Part shown: piece by piece, positions 28,153-36,310 of the stretch | Layout: every line of letters starts with the position of its first letter | How positions within the stretch are numbered: position 1 is the first letter of the stretch | Assembly: GCF_008370345.1 (NCBI RefSeq) | Contig: NZ_VTUU01000003.1 | Location: 248,001-312,000, forward strand | DNA length: 64,000 nucleotides | Reading direction: 5' to 3' | Origin: Marinobacter salinexigens | Lineage (GTDB): Bacteria > Pseudomonadota > Gammaproteobacteria > Pseudomonadales > Oleiphilaceae | The notes under the pieces: generated by a model | Database searches by the model: none | Seen by the model: the letters and a program-made list of their open reading frames with translations, nothing else | Told to the model about the DNA's origin: nothing | Translations under genes and position numbers: made by a program

Positions 28153-28167
28153 GCACAGCCTGTGCCA
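28153..28167 (-). promoter_or_regulatory. Sigma-54 promoter of the nitrate ABC operon
   Basis: The minus strand reads TGGCACAGGCTGTGC: full TGGCAC at -24 and GC at -12 with correct spacing. The start would be near 28141, giving a leader of about 120 bases. A possible NtrC half-site, TGCACC at 28275-28280, lies between this and the divergent nasA promoter. Confidence 0.78.
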
Positions 28168-28378
28168 TGTAAAAATAAGTCAATAAAAACAGATGGTAAG
28201 AGCTTTTCTGGAGGTTTTGGTGTTGATGTTTCTCAAGTATCGGACGAATTCTTTTAGTGCGTTTTGTATGTTTTTGCACCAATGTGACCCGTATTTTCGC
28301 GGCATTCAGGCGTTCTTGATAAACATCAAATACAGGCTGTCCGCGGGTTTCGGCTTCCTGGGCCAGTGCGCGCTCGAA

Positions 28379-28394
28379 TGGCCCTGATATTGCA
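28379..28394 (+). promoter_or_regulatory. Sigma-54 promoter of nasA
   Basis: TGGCCCTGATATTGCA has GG and GC at the -24/-12 spacing and the preferred TTGCA. The start would be near 28405, leaving a leader of about 125 bases with a terminator before nasA. The 508-base region between the ABC operon and nasA is thus accounted for by two divergent promoters and two leaders. Confidence 0.78.
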
Positions 28395-28444
28395 GGGCTA
28401 ACCTCAATAAAGGTGTGATCCACACCGACACTTGAATATGAATC

Positions 28445-28504
28445 GGCAAAGAAGCCCGCCCTCCTGGCTCCGTGAAACACGGTTACCAGGACGGCGGGTT
28501 TTTT
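28445..28504 (+). promoter_or_regulatory. NasR-type antitermination leader of nasA
   Basis: A short hairpin, GGC-AAAGAA-GCC (28445-28456), has a hexaloop with A1 and G4. It overlaps the 5' arm of a terminator built from CCCGCC/GGCGGG, CCTGG/CCAGG and CCGTG/CACGG (28455-28498), followed by six T. An upstream hairpin, GGTGTG-ATC-CACACC, is also visible at about 28411-28425. Only three pairs support the short hairpin, so it would need protein to hold. Confidence 0.78.
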
Positions 28505-28529
28505 GTTGCCAGATCAGAGAGGAACAGAC

Positions 28530-31220
28530 ATGGATACCAGACCTGAACCTGCATTGGTTGCGACAACCTGTCCTTATTGTGGTGTTGGATGCGGAGTGAT
28601 GGCTGAGCCTTCCGGGGTGCATGGAAATCAGGCTCATCCGGCCAACTTCGGGCGTTTGTGTGTCAAGGGGTCTGCCTTGCATGAAACCCTGAAAACCGAT
28701 GGCAGGTTGCTGGAACCCAGGGTAAGAGGCGACGCGGTTTCCTGGGACACAGCGCTGAGTGCAGTGTCCGATGCGATCGCCGACGCTGTGGCTCGCTTCG
28801 GTCCAGGCTCTGTGGCTTTCTATTTGTCCGGTCAGTTGCTGACGGAAGACTACTTCGTGGCTAACAAGCTGGCGAAAGGCTTTATTGGTACTCCTCATGT
28901 GGATACGAATTCCCGTCTGTGCATGTCGTCAGCGGTCGCTGCCCACAAGCGAGCGTTCGGCGAGGACTGCGTTCCGGGCTGCTATGAGGATTTTGAACTT
29001 GCTGATTTGCTGGTATTGGCCGGAAGCAATGCGGCCTGGGCCCATCCTGTTCTGTACCAGCGAATGGAAGCCAGTCACCGTGCGGGCCGGCGGGTCGTGG
29101 TGATCGATCCCAGGAAAACGGCGACATCGGAGTTGGCAGATCTGCATCTGCAGCTGAAACCGGGCACCGATACCATTCTGTTCAATGGACTGCTGGCCTG
29201 GCTCAACGAGCAGGGTGCGGTCGATCAGGACTATCTGGATGCTCACTGTGACGGATATCAGGAAGCACTGGAATCCGCACAGCGGGCCGCACCATCAGTC
29301 AGTGAGGTGGCGCGCCAATGTGATCTGGAGGTGGCCGATGTGGAAACCTTCTATCAGTGGTATGCCGACACTCCCAGAACCGTGACGGCTTTCTCTCAGG
29401 GTATTAACCAGTCGGTCGCAGGCACCGATAAATGCAATGCCATCATTAACTGTCACCTGGCGACGGGGCGTGTCGGCAAGCCTGGTGCCGGGCCCTTTTC
29501 CCTGACTGGCCAGCCTAACGCTATGGGTGGGCGGGAAGTGGGTGGCCTGGCAAACACCCTGGCGGCTCACATGGAGTATGACACGCCGGGAGCGCGGGAG
29601 TTGATATCCGGGTTCTGGGGCAATGATGCCCTTCCGGAATCGCCGGGGCTGAAAGCAGTGGACCTTTTTGAAGCTGTCCACCGGGGTGATATCCGCGTGC
29701 TCTGGATCATGGGAACCAATCCGGCGGTGAGTCTTCCGGATTCTCCCAGGGTACGTCAGGCTCTGGCCCGCTGTCCGACGGTGATTGTGTCTGACTGCAT
29801 GGCTGAAACCGACACCACCGCATTTGCCGACATTCTGCTTCCAGCCGCGGGTTGGGGTGAAAAAGATGGCACAGTGACGAACTCGGAACGTCGGGTCTCC
29901 CGTCAGAAGTCCTTCCTGCCGCTACCTGGTGATGTCCGGCCTGACTGGTGGATGATCAGCGCCGTGGCGCGGGAACTGGGGTATGGCGATGCCTTTTCCT
30001 ACCAGGGTCCTGCCGACGTATTTCGTGAGCACGCAGCGTTATGCGGGCTGGCCAGTGTCCGGACGGGAACAATACTGGATCTGTCTGGCCTGCAGAACCT
30101 GAGTGATGATGAGTACCAAGGCCTTGAGCCCATACAGTGGCCAGTACGCAGCCCCTCAGGTGGCGGCATTTCGGGTACCCCACGGCTGTTCAGCGATGGA
30201 GTCTTTGCCACACCGAATGGTCGCGCCCGGTTGGTCAGTGTTGAGACCGCGTTGCCTGCCCAGCAACCTTCGGGTGCCCGGCCGCTGGTGGTGAATGCCG
30301 GAAGAATCCGTGACCAATGGCATACCATGACCCGGACGGCAAAGGCTTCCCGATTGCTGTCCCACAGGTCGGAACCGTTTATTGAAGTGAACCCGGAAGA
30401 TGCCCGGCGCATTGGCCTTAGCGAGGGTGGTCTGGGCAGGCTTTCCGGACACGACGGAGCTTCGCCCTATGTTGGTCGGATACGGATCACCGGGAATCAG
30501 CGCCAGGGCGAAGTGTTTGTGCCTATACACTGGAGCGGCCAGTTTGCATCCCAGGGACTGGCCAGCAATCTGATAGCAGCGGTTACCGACCCGGTGTCAG
30601 GGCAGCCTGAGAGCAAGCATGGCACAGCGGAGCTGAAGCCCCTTGCAACCCGTTGGCAGGCGAGATTGCTACGACGCGGCGATAACCCCTGGCGTCAGGA
30701 AGACGAAGCCCTCTGTGATTATTGGAGCAGGCAGCCCTTGAGCCATTGCGAAAGCTGGTGGCTGGCCGGTGGCTGGCCCGTGCACTGGCAGCAGGATGCG
30801 GCCTCCTGGATGGGCGGAGAGCCTGATGTGATGCTGGCAGATGCGGCGGAAGGGCGGTTCAGGGCTGCCCGCATCGTCGATGGACAATTGCAGGCGGTGC
30901 TGCTGGTTGGACCCTGCGCTGAGGCCCTGCCCGACCTGGCTTGGCTGGACCAGTGTTTCGCTGCTGAACAGCTCAGCCGCGAGCAGCGTCAGTGCTTGCT
31001 GGCTGGCCGTGCAGTGGATACCGAAGATACCGGGAATCTGGTTTGCAGCTGCTTCCAGGTGGGGGAAAAGCAGATAACCGGGGCCATTTGCGCGGGGCAT
31101 GCTTCGGTCGATGCGCTGGGCAAAACCCTGAAATGTGGAACCAACTGCGGCTCCTGTATCCCCGAGCTGCGGGGATTGCTTGAGAAAACGGTTGTTGCAC
31201 TGGAACCGGTCAGTCCCTGA
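28530..31220 (+). CDS. nasA: Assimilatory nitrate reductase, catalytic subunit
   Basis: This 896-residue cytoplasmic molybdoenzyme reduces nitrate to nitrite. The N-terminal [4Fe-4S] ligands are CPYCGVGC (Cys14, 17, 21) and the Cys of FGRLCVKG. The bis-MGD domains follow, with NSRLCMSSAVAAHKRAFG, GTNPAVSLPDS and the C-terminal molybdopterin dinucleotide block. The last 60 residues are a BFD-like [2Fe-2S] domain (VCSCFQVGEKQ, KCGTNCGSC), as in Klebsiella NasA. The ATG at 28530 with GAGAGGA is the start; an in-frame upstream codon at 28503 falls inside the terminator. Electrons probably come from the flavoprotein at 21857-23089. Confidence 0.95.
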   Translation: MDTRPEPALVATTCPYCGVGCGVMAEPSGVHGNQAHPANFGRLCVKGSALHETLKTDGRLLEPRVRGDAVSWDTALSAVSDAIADAVARFGPGSVAFYLSGQLLTEDYFVANKLAKGFIGTPHVDTNSRLCMSSAVAAHKRAFGEDCVPGCYEDFELADLLVLAGSNAAWAHPVLYQRMEASHRAGRRVVVIDPRKTATSELADLHLQLKPGTDTILFNGLLAWLNEQGAVDQDYLDAHCDGYQEALESAQRAAPSVSEVARQCDLEVADVETFYQWYADTPRTVTAFSQGINQSVAGTDKCNAIINCHLATGRVGKPGAGPFSLTGQPNAMGGREVGGLANTLAAHMEYDTPGARELISGFWGNDALPESPGLKAVDLFEAVHRGDIRVLWIMGTNPAVSLPDSPRVRQALARCPTVIVSDCMAETDTTAFADILLPAAGWGEKDGTVTNSERRVSRQKSFLPLPGDVRPDWWMISAVARELGYGDAFSYQGPADVFREHAALCGLASVRTGTILDLSGLQNLSDDEYQGLEPIQWPVRSPSGGGISGTPRLFSDGVFATPNGRARLVSVETALPAQQPSGARPLVVNAGRIRDQWHTMTRTAKASRLLSHRSEPFIEVNPEDARRIGLSEGGLGRLSGHDGASPYVGRIRITGNQRQGEVFVPIHWSGQFASQGLASNLIAAVTDPVSGQPESKHGTAELKPLATRWQARLLRRGDNPWRQEDEALCDYWSRQPLSHCESWWLAGGWPVHWQQDAASWMGGEPDVMLADAAEGRFRAARIVDGQLQAVLLVGPCAEALPDLAWLDQCFAAEQLSREQRQCLLAGRAVDTEDTGNLVCSCFQVGEKQITGAICAGHASVDALGKTLKCGTNCGSCIPELRGLLEKTVVALEPVSP

Positions 31221-31223
31221 AGC

Positions 31224-31922
31224 TTATCCAGCCCGGCGCAACATCTGGAAAGGAACCCGATAGCGAACGCCCCGGGACTTGCCTGCGCCGTCCACCGTGC
31301 AGGTTTTGCGATTGATACGGATGATGTGCCCGAGGATTTCCTTCGGCCCTTTGCCAAACACCACGGAATCTCCCACCTGCCACCGGTGCCTTTGGTGGGC
31401 GGGTTCGGGCAGGGAAAAGGCGGATTCGGACAGCTCCAGGCCTTTTGAGCGTGCGCCGGCTAACAGGGCTGAGCGGGTTGCGGCTGCTCCGCCGCTGGCG
31501 TGCAGCTCATCCAGGATATGGTAGAAATGCCGGTTATGGACTGAGCCGCGAAAACGTTTGCCTTCCGAGTGTTGTAACAGATGGGCGAATTCGTGGCAGC
31601 AGGTATGCGCCAGCAGGTTAAGCGGGCTGAGTTCACCACTGAAATAGCCGCGTTTTATAATCTCTCGGCTGGAGAGCCAGCCACTGGCCGTATCCGGTTG
31701 CTGTTTGGCCTCGATCATCCTTGCACCATAAGTTATCAGGTGCTGTTTTTGCTGGGTATCGAACCGGTGATAGGTTGCCTGGCCGGAGCCTGTTCTGCAG
31801 GCCAGATCGCTGCCCGGTTGCCTGGCACGAATCCATTGCGAGGCGGGTTGCCACAGAACGTTCCGGGTAGTTTCGCACATCAGGTCGCCGAGCTGGCGGG
31901 CGTGGGTTGTCAGGGAACTCAT
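31224..31922 (-). CDS. SprT-like putative zinc metallopeptidase with KOW-like tail
   Basis: This 232-residue protein has HEFAH at residues 110-114 and a third possible ligand in VHNRHFYHIL (about 129-135), resembling the HExxH...HxxxF layout of SprT-like proteases. The last 55 residues (VGDSVVFGKGPKEILGHIIRINRKTCTVDG) look like a KOW/SH3-type nucleic-acid or protein binding fold. SprT-family members act on DNA-protein crosslinks in eukaryotes (SPRTN), but the bacterial role is unclear. It converges on nasA with a gap of three bases, so its place in the nitrate island may be incidental. Confidence 0.65.
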   Translation of the reverse strand: MSSLTTHARQLGDLMCETTRNVLWQPASQWIRARQPGSDLACRTGSGQATYHRFDTQQKQHLITYGARMIEAKQQPDTASGWLSSREIIKRGYFSGELSPLNLLAHTCCHEFAHLLQHSEGKRFRGSVHNRHFYHILDELHASGGAAATRSALLAGARSKGLELSESAFSLPEPAHQRHRWQVGDSVVFGKGPKEILGHIIRINRKTCTVDGAGKSRGVRYRVPFQMLRRAG

Positions 31923-32028
31923 GTTTTGCTGGGGGTGCCTGGCTTCGGAAATGACAGAACCCTTAGATTATCGTCCGTTGGAACAATTTACCACGGTGCT
32001 GATTACCCCTGTACTACTTACCACGCTA

Positions 32029-33741
32029 CTACTGGGGGCCTGCCAGCAGCCAAAGTAGTAGCAGGCTGTTGACCAGACATGAGATCAGCGCCAGCGCACG
32101 CCAGGTGTCTGTGGAGACCCTGGCCACTAACGGCGCTGATCTGGAGGGCAGCAGCTTCGGGTTGGGGTGTTCCAGGTCGTGGAGGAACTCCGACAGGGCT
32201 GGATAGCGGTCCAGAGGCCTGAGGGCGACCGCTTTCTCGAGGCAGGCGTCCAGCCATTTTGGCAAGTCCGGGTTGATCAGGCGTGCACTGCGGTAATACA
32301 GCTTGCGCCTGACCGATGATTTGGGGGGGCGGGCATAGGGGAGTTGCCCGGTGAGCATCTCATAGGCGATGACTCCGAGGGCATAGCGATCAGAGGCTGG
32401 AGTGGAGAGGTCCCCATCCAGACACTCGGGGGCGGCATAGCGAACTGTCCCGAGGTAGGTGTCGCGCCCCCAGGGGACATCTATTTCTTCAATGCCACGA
32501 ATACGGACTGAGCCCAGATCGATGATCTTTACCGTGCCATTGCGGTCGATGACAATATTCTCTGGCTTCAGGTCCTGATGGATCATTTCCAGTCGGTGCA
32601 GGGCTCTCAGGCCGGCTGCGATCTGGCGGATGATATTTCGCACCTCGGAGGGTTCTGGTTGTGGGTGGTCGTTCATCCATTCGCGCAGGGTCGGTCCGTC
32701 GATGAACTCGGTCAGGCTGTAAAGACACTGGCGCTGTGCCGGCGGTTGGACGGCCTTGACGACATGGGCGTTGTTGATGCGCCTGGCAACCCAGGTTTCG
32801 GTCATAAAATGGTCAATGTAGCCGGCGTCGTCCTGATAGTTCGGAGATGGCGTCTTGAGGATGACCGGATCTCCGCCGTCGGGGGGGGATACGAGATAGA
32901 CCTGGGTGCGGTTGCTGGCGTGGATCTCCCGGACGATGCGGTAGCCGTCGAGGCTTTGACCGGCATCCAGTGGTGGTGGGAAGGGCAGCGCTGAAAGTCG
33001 CTCGTAGTGGGCTTCGAGGTCCTCCGAAGGCAGGTGATCAATGGCAATTACCTGAGCACTGAGATTATCCGGGCTGCCCTTATCATAAGCGGCAGATACC
33101 AGTTGCTCGGCCGCAGTTTCCGGATCTTCGGTGCTGGCGCATGCCCTTACATCCGCTTGGCTCAGGTGGCCATGAATACCATCGGTTGTAAGGATCAGGC
33201 GGTCACCGGATTCCAGCCCCAGGCGACAGACGTCGATTTCGACGTTGACTTCCACCCCCATGGCGCGAGCCAGGGCCTGCTTGTCAGCGCCCACGATGAC
33301 ATGGTGATCCCGGGTCAGGCACTCGAGTTCACCGCCCCTGAGCAGGTATACCCGGCTGTCGCCGACATGGAATACATAGGCGCGATTGTTCTTGATGACT
33401 ACCCCGCTGAACGTGGTAACCATGGCGCGGGTATCTCCATGACTGGCATGGCCCCGGCCATGAAGCCAACGGTTAAGGGCTCCGAGCACCCTGCTGGCAG
33501 CCGTTTCCACGCTCCAGGAGTCGGGCGTGCTGTAATAGTCATGCAGGAAGCCTTTCACGCAGGTTTCTGCAGCTTCGCGGCCTGCCAGAGAAGCACTGAC
33601 ACCGTCGGCGATGACCGCACAGACGCCCTTCATGGCCAGCGCTTCACCTTCCGGATAGCAGGCTCCCAGACTGTCCTGATTTTCCGGCTTGCGGCCAGCG
33701 ATGCTGTGCTGGCCGAGCCTCAACTGGAGCGGGATGGTCAC
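32029..33741 (-). CDS. PP2C phosphatase-Ser/Thr kinase fusion, tail-anchored (paired with NarK)
   Basis: This 570-residue protein has a PP2C domain (residues about 10-235) with metal-site motifs ADGVSAS, GDSRVYLL, LTTDGIHG and GSPDNLS. A kinase domain (about 265-520) follows with VILK lysine, HQDLKPEN, DLG and the AAPE segment. A C-terminal hydrophobic helix lies at about 545-567. The glycine-rich ATP loop is nearly glycine-free (IVREIHASNRTQVYLV). Its ATG overlaps the end of the nitrate transporter gene by four bases, so translation is coupled. Similar fusions occur in Pseudomonas nas clusters (from memory, near PA1782); substrates are unknown. A paralogue lies at 36311-38041. Confidence 0.9.
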   Translation of the reverse strand: MTIPLQLRLGQHSIAGRKPENQDSLGACYPEGEALAMKGVCAVIADGVSASLAGREAAETCVKGFLHDYYSTPDSWSVETAASRVLGALNRWLHGRGHASHGDTRAMVTTFSGVVIKNNRAYVFHVGDSRVYLLRGGELECLTRDHHVIVGADKQALARAMGVEVNVEIDVCRLGLESGDRLILTTDGIHGHLSQADVRACASTEDPETAAEQLVSAAYDKGSPDNLSAQVIAIDHLPSEDLEAHYERLSALPFPPPLDAGQSLDGYRIVREIHASNRTQVYLVSPPDGGDPVILKTPSPNYQDDAGYIDHFMTETWVARRINNAHVVKAVQPPAQRQCLYSLTEFIDGPTLREWMNDHPQPEPSEVRNIIRQIAAGLRALHRLEMIHQDLKPENIVIDRNGTVKIIDLGSVRIRGIEEIDVPWGRDTYLGTVRYAAPECLDGDLSTPASDRYALGVIAYEMLTGQLPYARPPKSSVRRKLYYRSARLINPDLPKWLDACLEKAVALRPLDRYPALSEFLHDLEHPNPKLLPSRSAPLVARVSTDTWRALALISCLVNSLLLLWLLAGPQ

Positions 33742-35207
33742 GAGACTTCAATCATCCGAACTGAGCCATCAGGCATGACTTCGCTTGTTTGGGGGCTGGG
33801 TTCATCCATAAACATGCTCACCAAGGCGAGAATACCGACGGCAAAGCATCCAAGGACGACGAAGAACATTGATGGAGAAACCAGAGAGAGTACCAGCAGA
33901 AAAACCACCCCTCCCACGTTGCCATAGGCGCCCGCCATGCCGGCGACCTGCCCTGTCAGCCGACGCTTGACCAAAGGTACGGAGGCGTAGACCGCACCAC
34001 AGCCAGCCTGGACAAACACGGAGCAGAACAGCACCAGCAATACGGCCAGAGGCAATGGCCAGTCGCTGTTAATCTGACTCATAAGCAGGTAACCGGCGGC
34101 AATACCGGACAGGGTGATCAACGTGGTCAGCTTTCGTCCGATTCTGTCCGCAACATAACCACCGCCTGGTCGGCCGATCAGGTTCATCAATGCAAAACTG
34201 CCACCCAGCATGCCGGCCAGTACCGGTGAGATGTCAAACGTGTCGAGGAAGTACAGCGGCAGCATGGAGACGACAGCAAGTTCCGATCCAAATGCCGCCA
34301 TGTAAGTCAGGTTGAGCAGAGCCACCTGCTTGAACGGATAGCGATCAAATTCCGGTACCGGCTTGCTGAAGATGTGGCCGTTGACTTGCCAGATCCGAAG
34401 AAGCTGGAATGCCAGCATCAGGAAAACCACACCATACAGACCGTAGGTCACTGTGTTGCTCAGCATGCCGAGGTTGGACGGACCCAGTTTCCAGACGATC
34501 AGTGCCAGTGCGATTGAAAGCGGCAGGTTTACGGCCATGTACAGGAAAAAGTCTCCCTTGCTGGTCACCTCCATGGCACCGCTCTTCTTGGGCTTGAAGT
34601 AGGTGGAACCTTTCGGGGTGTCGCGGGCCATGGCATAGAACACGGCGGCATAGGCAATGGCGATGACACCCGTGGTGCCGACAGCGCATCGCCAGCCATG
34701 CTCTCCACCGAAGAACAGTGCAAGAGTAGGAAGTGACAGGCCGGCGAAGGCGGCGCCGAAGTTACCCCAGCCACCATAGATACCCTCAGCGAAACCCACT
34801 TCCCTGGCTGGGTACCATTCGCTGATCAGGCGAATGCCGACGACGAAGCCGGCTCCGACAAACCCAAGCAGGAAACGGCTGATAGCCAGTTGCTCAAATG
34901 TTTCAGCAAAAGCAAAGCCCAGGCAGATAACACCGGATACCACCAGCACGATGGAATAGACCTTACGAGGACCGAGTGCATCTACCAGCATTCCGATCAG
35001 TATTCTGGCTGGGATGGTGAGGGCCACGTTGAGCAACAGCAGGGTGTTGACCTCAGAGTCGCTCAGGCCGAACTCTTCCCGGATTGCAGCCATCAATGGG
35101 GCGTGGTTGAACCAGACGAGAAAGGTGATGAAGAAAGCCATCCAGCTCAGGTGGAGAATCCGGGTTTTCCCCTCGAACGAGAAGAAGCGGAAGGATTGAT
35201 TATTCAT
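33738..35207 (-). CDS. MFS nitrate/nitrite transporter, NarK/NasA type
   Basis: This 489-residue protein has about 12 membrane helices. Family marks are the N-terminal WMAFFITFLVWFNHAPLM, ARILIGMLVDALGPRK, the nitrate signature region FAEGIYGGWGNFGAAFAG, and a second one, GQVAGMAGAYGNVGGVVFL. These are the two glycine-rich nitrate signatures of the NNP family. It imports nitrate or exchanges it with nitrite across the inner membrane. It is followed, with a four-base overlap, by a phosphatase-kinase fusion gene. A candidate sigma-54 promoter lies 220 bases upstream. Confidence 0.93.
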   Translation of the reverse strand: MNNQSFRFFSFEGKTRILHLSWMAFFITFLVWFNHAPLMAAIREEFGLSDSEVNTLLLLNVALTIPARILIGMLVDALGPRKVYSIVLVVSGVICLGFAFAETFEQLAISRFLLGFVGAGFVVGIRLISEWYPAREVGFAEGIYGGWGNFGAAFAGLSLPTLALFFGGEHGWRCAVGTTGVIAIAYAAVFYAMARDTPKGSTYFKPKKSGAMEVTSKGDFFLYMAVNLPLSIALALIVWKLGPSNLGMLSNTVTYGLYGVVFLMLAFQLLRIWQVNGHIFSKPVPEFDRYPFKQVALLNLTYMAAFGSELAVVSMLPLYFLDTFDISPVLAGMLGGSFALMNLIGRPGGGYVADRIGRKLTTLITLSGIAAGYLLMSQINSDWPLPLAVLLVLFCSVFVQAGCGAVYASVPLVKRRLTGQVAGMAGAYGNVGGVVFLLVLSLVSPSMFFVVLGCFAVGILALVSMFMDEPSPQTSEVMPDGSVRMIEVS

Positions 35208-35426
35208 AGCACGGACCTGTTCAAAAGCGGTTTGGGAATCCGTCGGGTTGCAAACCGCTGAAGGAACGCGAACTGGGGTGGCACAGCAGGCTGCTATGAA
35301 ACAGATTCAAGCAGGCAGGGCTGTCATCAGGACTGACGGCGGGATGCTGGCCAGCATCGCTGTTCTTTCAGCAGTGACGCCATTGCCAGCAGCCGTTTTC
35401 GGACATGAAAAACTGAAGAAATTAAA

Positions 35427-35441
35427 GCAAAGGGTATACCA
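35427..35441 (-). promoter_or_regulatory. Candidate sigma-54 promoter of narK
   Basis: The minus strand reads TGGTATACCCTTTGC, followed by TTT. GG and GC are at the correct -24/-12 spacing and the -12 part is good, but TGGTAT differs from TGGCAC in two bases. The nearby NtrC-like sites upstream raise its credibility. The start would be near 35415. Confidence 0.5.
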
Positions 35442-35508
35442 GAGGCTGTAAAAGCGGGCCGTGAAGGGCAGATAGGGAACTTATGAGAGGGTTGCCGGAA
35501 CGGGTTTA

Positions 35509-35555
35509 TGCACCACCATCATGCAGAGAGAGGGCGTGTGCCGCTGAATGGTGCG
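35509..35555 (-). promoter_or_regulatory. Tandem NtrC-like enhancer sites upstream of narK
   Basis: TGCACC-N5-CATGCA at 35509-35525 and TGCCGC-N5-GGTGCG at 35539-35555 each resemble TGCACC-N5-GGTGCA with two and three mismatches. Their centres are 30 bases apart, about three helical turns. They lie roughly 100-130 bases upstream of the candidate sigma-54 start for narK, a normal enhancer distance. They also lie between that promoter and the end of hcp. Confidence 0.45.
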
Positions 35556-35581
35556 CACCGCCCCCTCCATCAAAACGTATC

Positions 35582-36100
35582 TTACGCTTCGATCGGCGCA
35601 CGCCAGTCATCAGCACCAGACGTGCCGGCAACAGCGTGTTCCCACGTCACCTTGCGGTACGACAGGGACACCGTCACCAGTTGGGTGAAGTCCGCGTTGG
35701 CGGCGTCCTGGCAGTGGGGCATGTTGCAGTTGATGTCGATGATGGTGGCATCTTCGAGGATGGTGGAGAAGAAGTGCTCCTGCTTGCCTTCCACGGAGGT
35801 GCGGTACCACTTCAGCTCAACCTTCGGCAGCATTTCACCGGAGGCGAGGGCGTTGTACATCAGCGGGGTGGATTTGTTCAGCGCAGAGGTGAACTTGAAC
35901 GGCTTGTGCACACGCTGGCCTGAAGGCTGACCGGACTGAGGGTCTGTGGGAACGGTCACAACGTGGCTGAATTCCTGTACCAGCACTTCGTCTTCGTGGC
36001 CTTCCACATAGATGTTACCGACGGAATCAGAGGTGAAAGCACCTGCGGTGATGTGCCCCTGGGTTTGGCCTTCGATACTGATATAACAAGGAGTTGGCAT
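35582..36100 (-). CDS. hcp: Hcp family type VI secretion tube protein (orphan)
   Basis: This 172-residue protein starts PTPCYISIEGQTQGHITAGAFTSDSVGNIYVEGHEDEVLVQEF, the hallmark of Hcp proteins. HKPFKFTSALNKSTPLMYNALASGE and VELKWYRTSVEGKQEHFFSTILEDA follow. Hcp forms hexameric rings that stack into the T6SS tube and is itself secreted. No other T6SS gene is in the window, so this is a detached copy. The ATG at 36100 with GGAG is the start. It sits between two transporter-kinase modules. Confidence 0.95.
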   Translation of the reverse strand: MPTPCYISIEGQTQGHITAGAFTSDSVGNIYVEGHEDEVLVQEFSHVVTVPTDPQSGQPSGQRVHKPFKFTSALNKSTPLMYNALASGEMLPKVELKWYRTSVEGKQEHFFSTILEDATIIDINCNMPHCQDAANADFTQLVTVSLSYRKVTWEHAVAGTSGADDWRAPIEA

Positions 36101-36163
36101 AGTCTGCTCCATGACTGATGAATGAATGTGTCCCCGGGCTCTTCCCTGGACGCCGGGTGTATA

Positions 36164-36178
36164 ACAAGCCCTGTGCCA
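36164..36178 (-). promoter_or_regulatory. Sigma-54-like promoter of hcp
   Basis: The minus strand reads TGGCACAGGGCTTGT, a perfect TGGCAC -24 element with TTGT in place of TTGC at -12. The start would be near 36152, about 50 bases before the hcp ATG. Sigma-54 control of detached hcp genes is known in Vibrio. An inverted repeat GGGCA-N6-TGCCC at 36241-36256 lies about 90 bases upstream. Confidence 0.5.
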
Positions 36179-36310
36179 GGATATAAAAACCTTTATTAAT
36201 CAATGGGTAATGGGTTCTATTCTGCGACGAAAAAGGCTTTGGGCAAGCTGGTGCCCGATGTTCAGGCGAGGGATTGCTGGCTGGGCAATAAATGGCTTGG
36301 CAAAAGCGGG

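Larger units (their letters stand above)
35208..35581 (-). other. Leader and promoter region of the narK-kinase operon
   Basis: This 374-base region holds no gene I can support. On the minus strand it contains a candidate sigma-54 promoter (35427-35441), two NtrC-like sites (35509-35555), a 12-base palindrome, TGCTGGCCAGCA (35346-35357), and a hairpin AGCGGTTTG/CAAACCGCT (35226-35234 with 35251-35259) followed by four U. The hairpin resembles a weak attenuator just before the narK start, but no A1/G4 hexaloop partner overlaps it, unlike the other nitrate leaders. Confidence 0.55.

Noticed and set aside
35226..35259. A fifth full NasR leader before narK
   Set aside because: The hairpin has only four U and no A1/G4 hexaloop overlaps its 5' arm, so I did not count it with the other four.
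35582..36100. Part of a complete T6SS cluster
   Set aside because: No tssB, tssC, vgrG, clpV or other core gene is present in the window.
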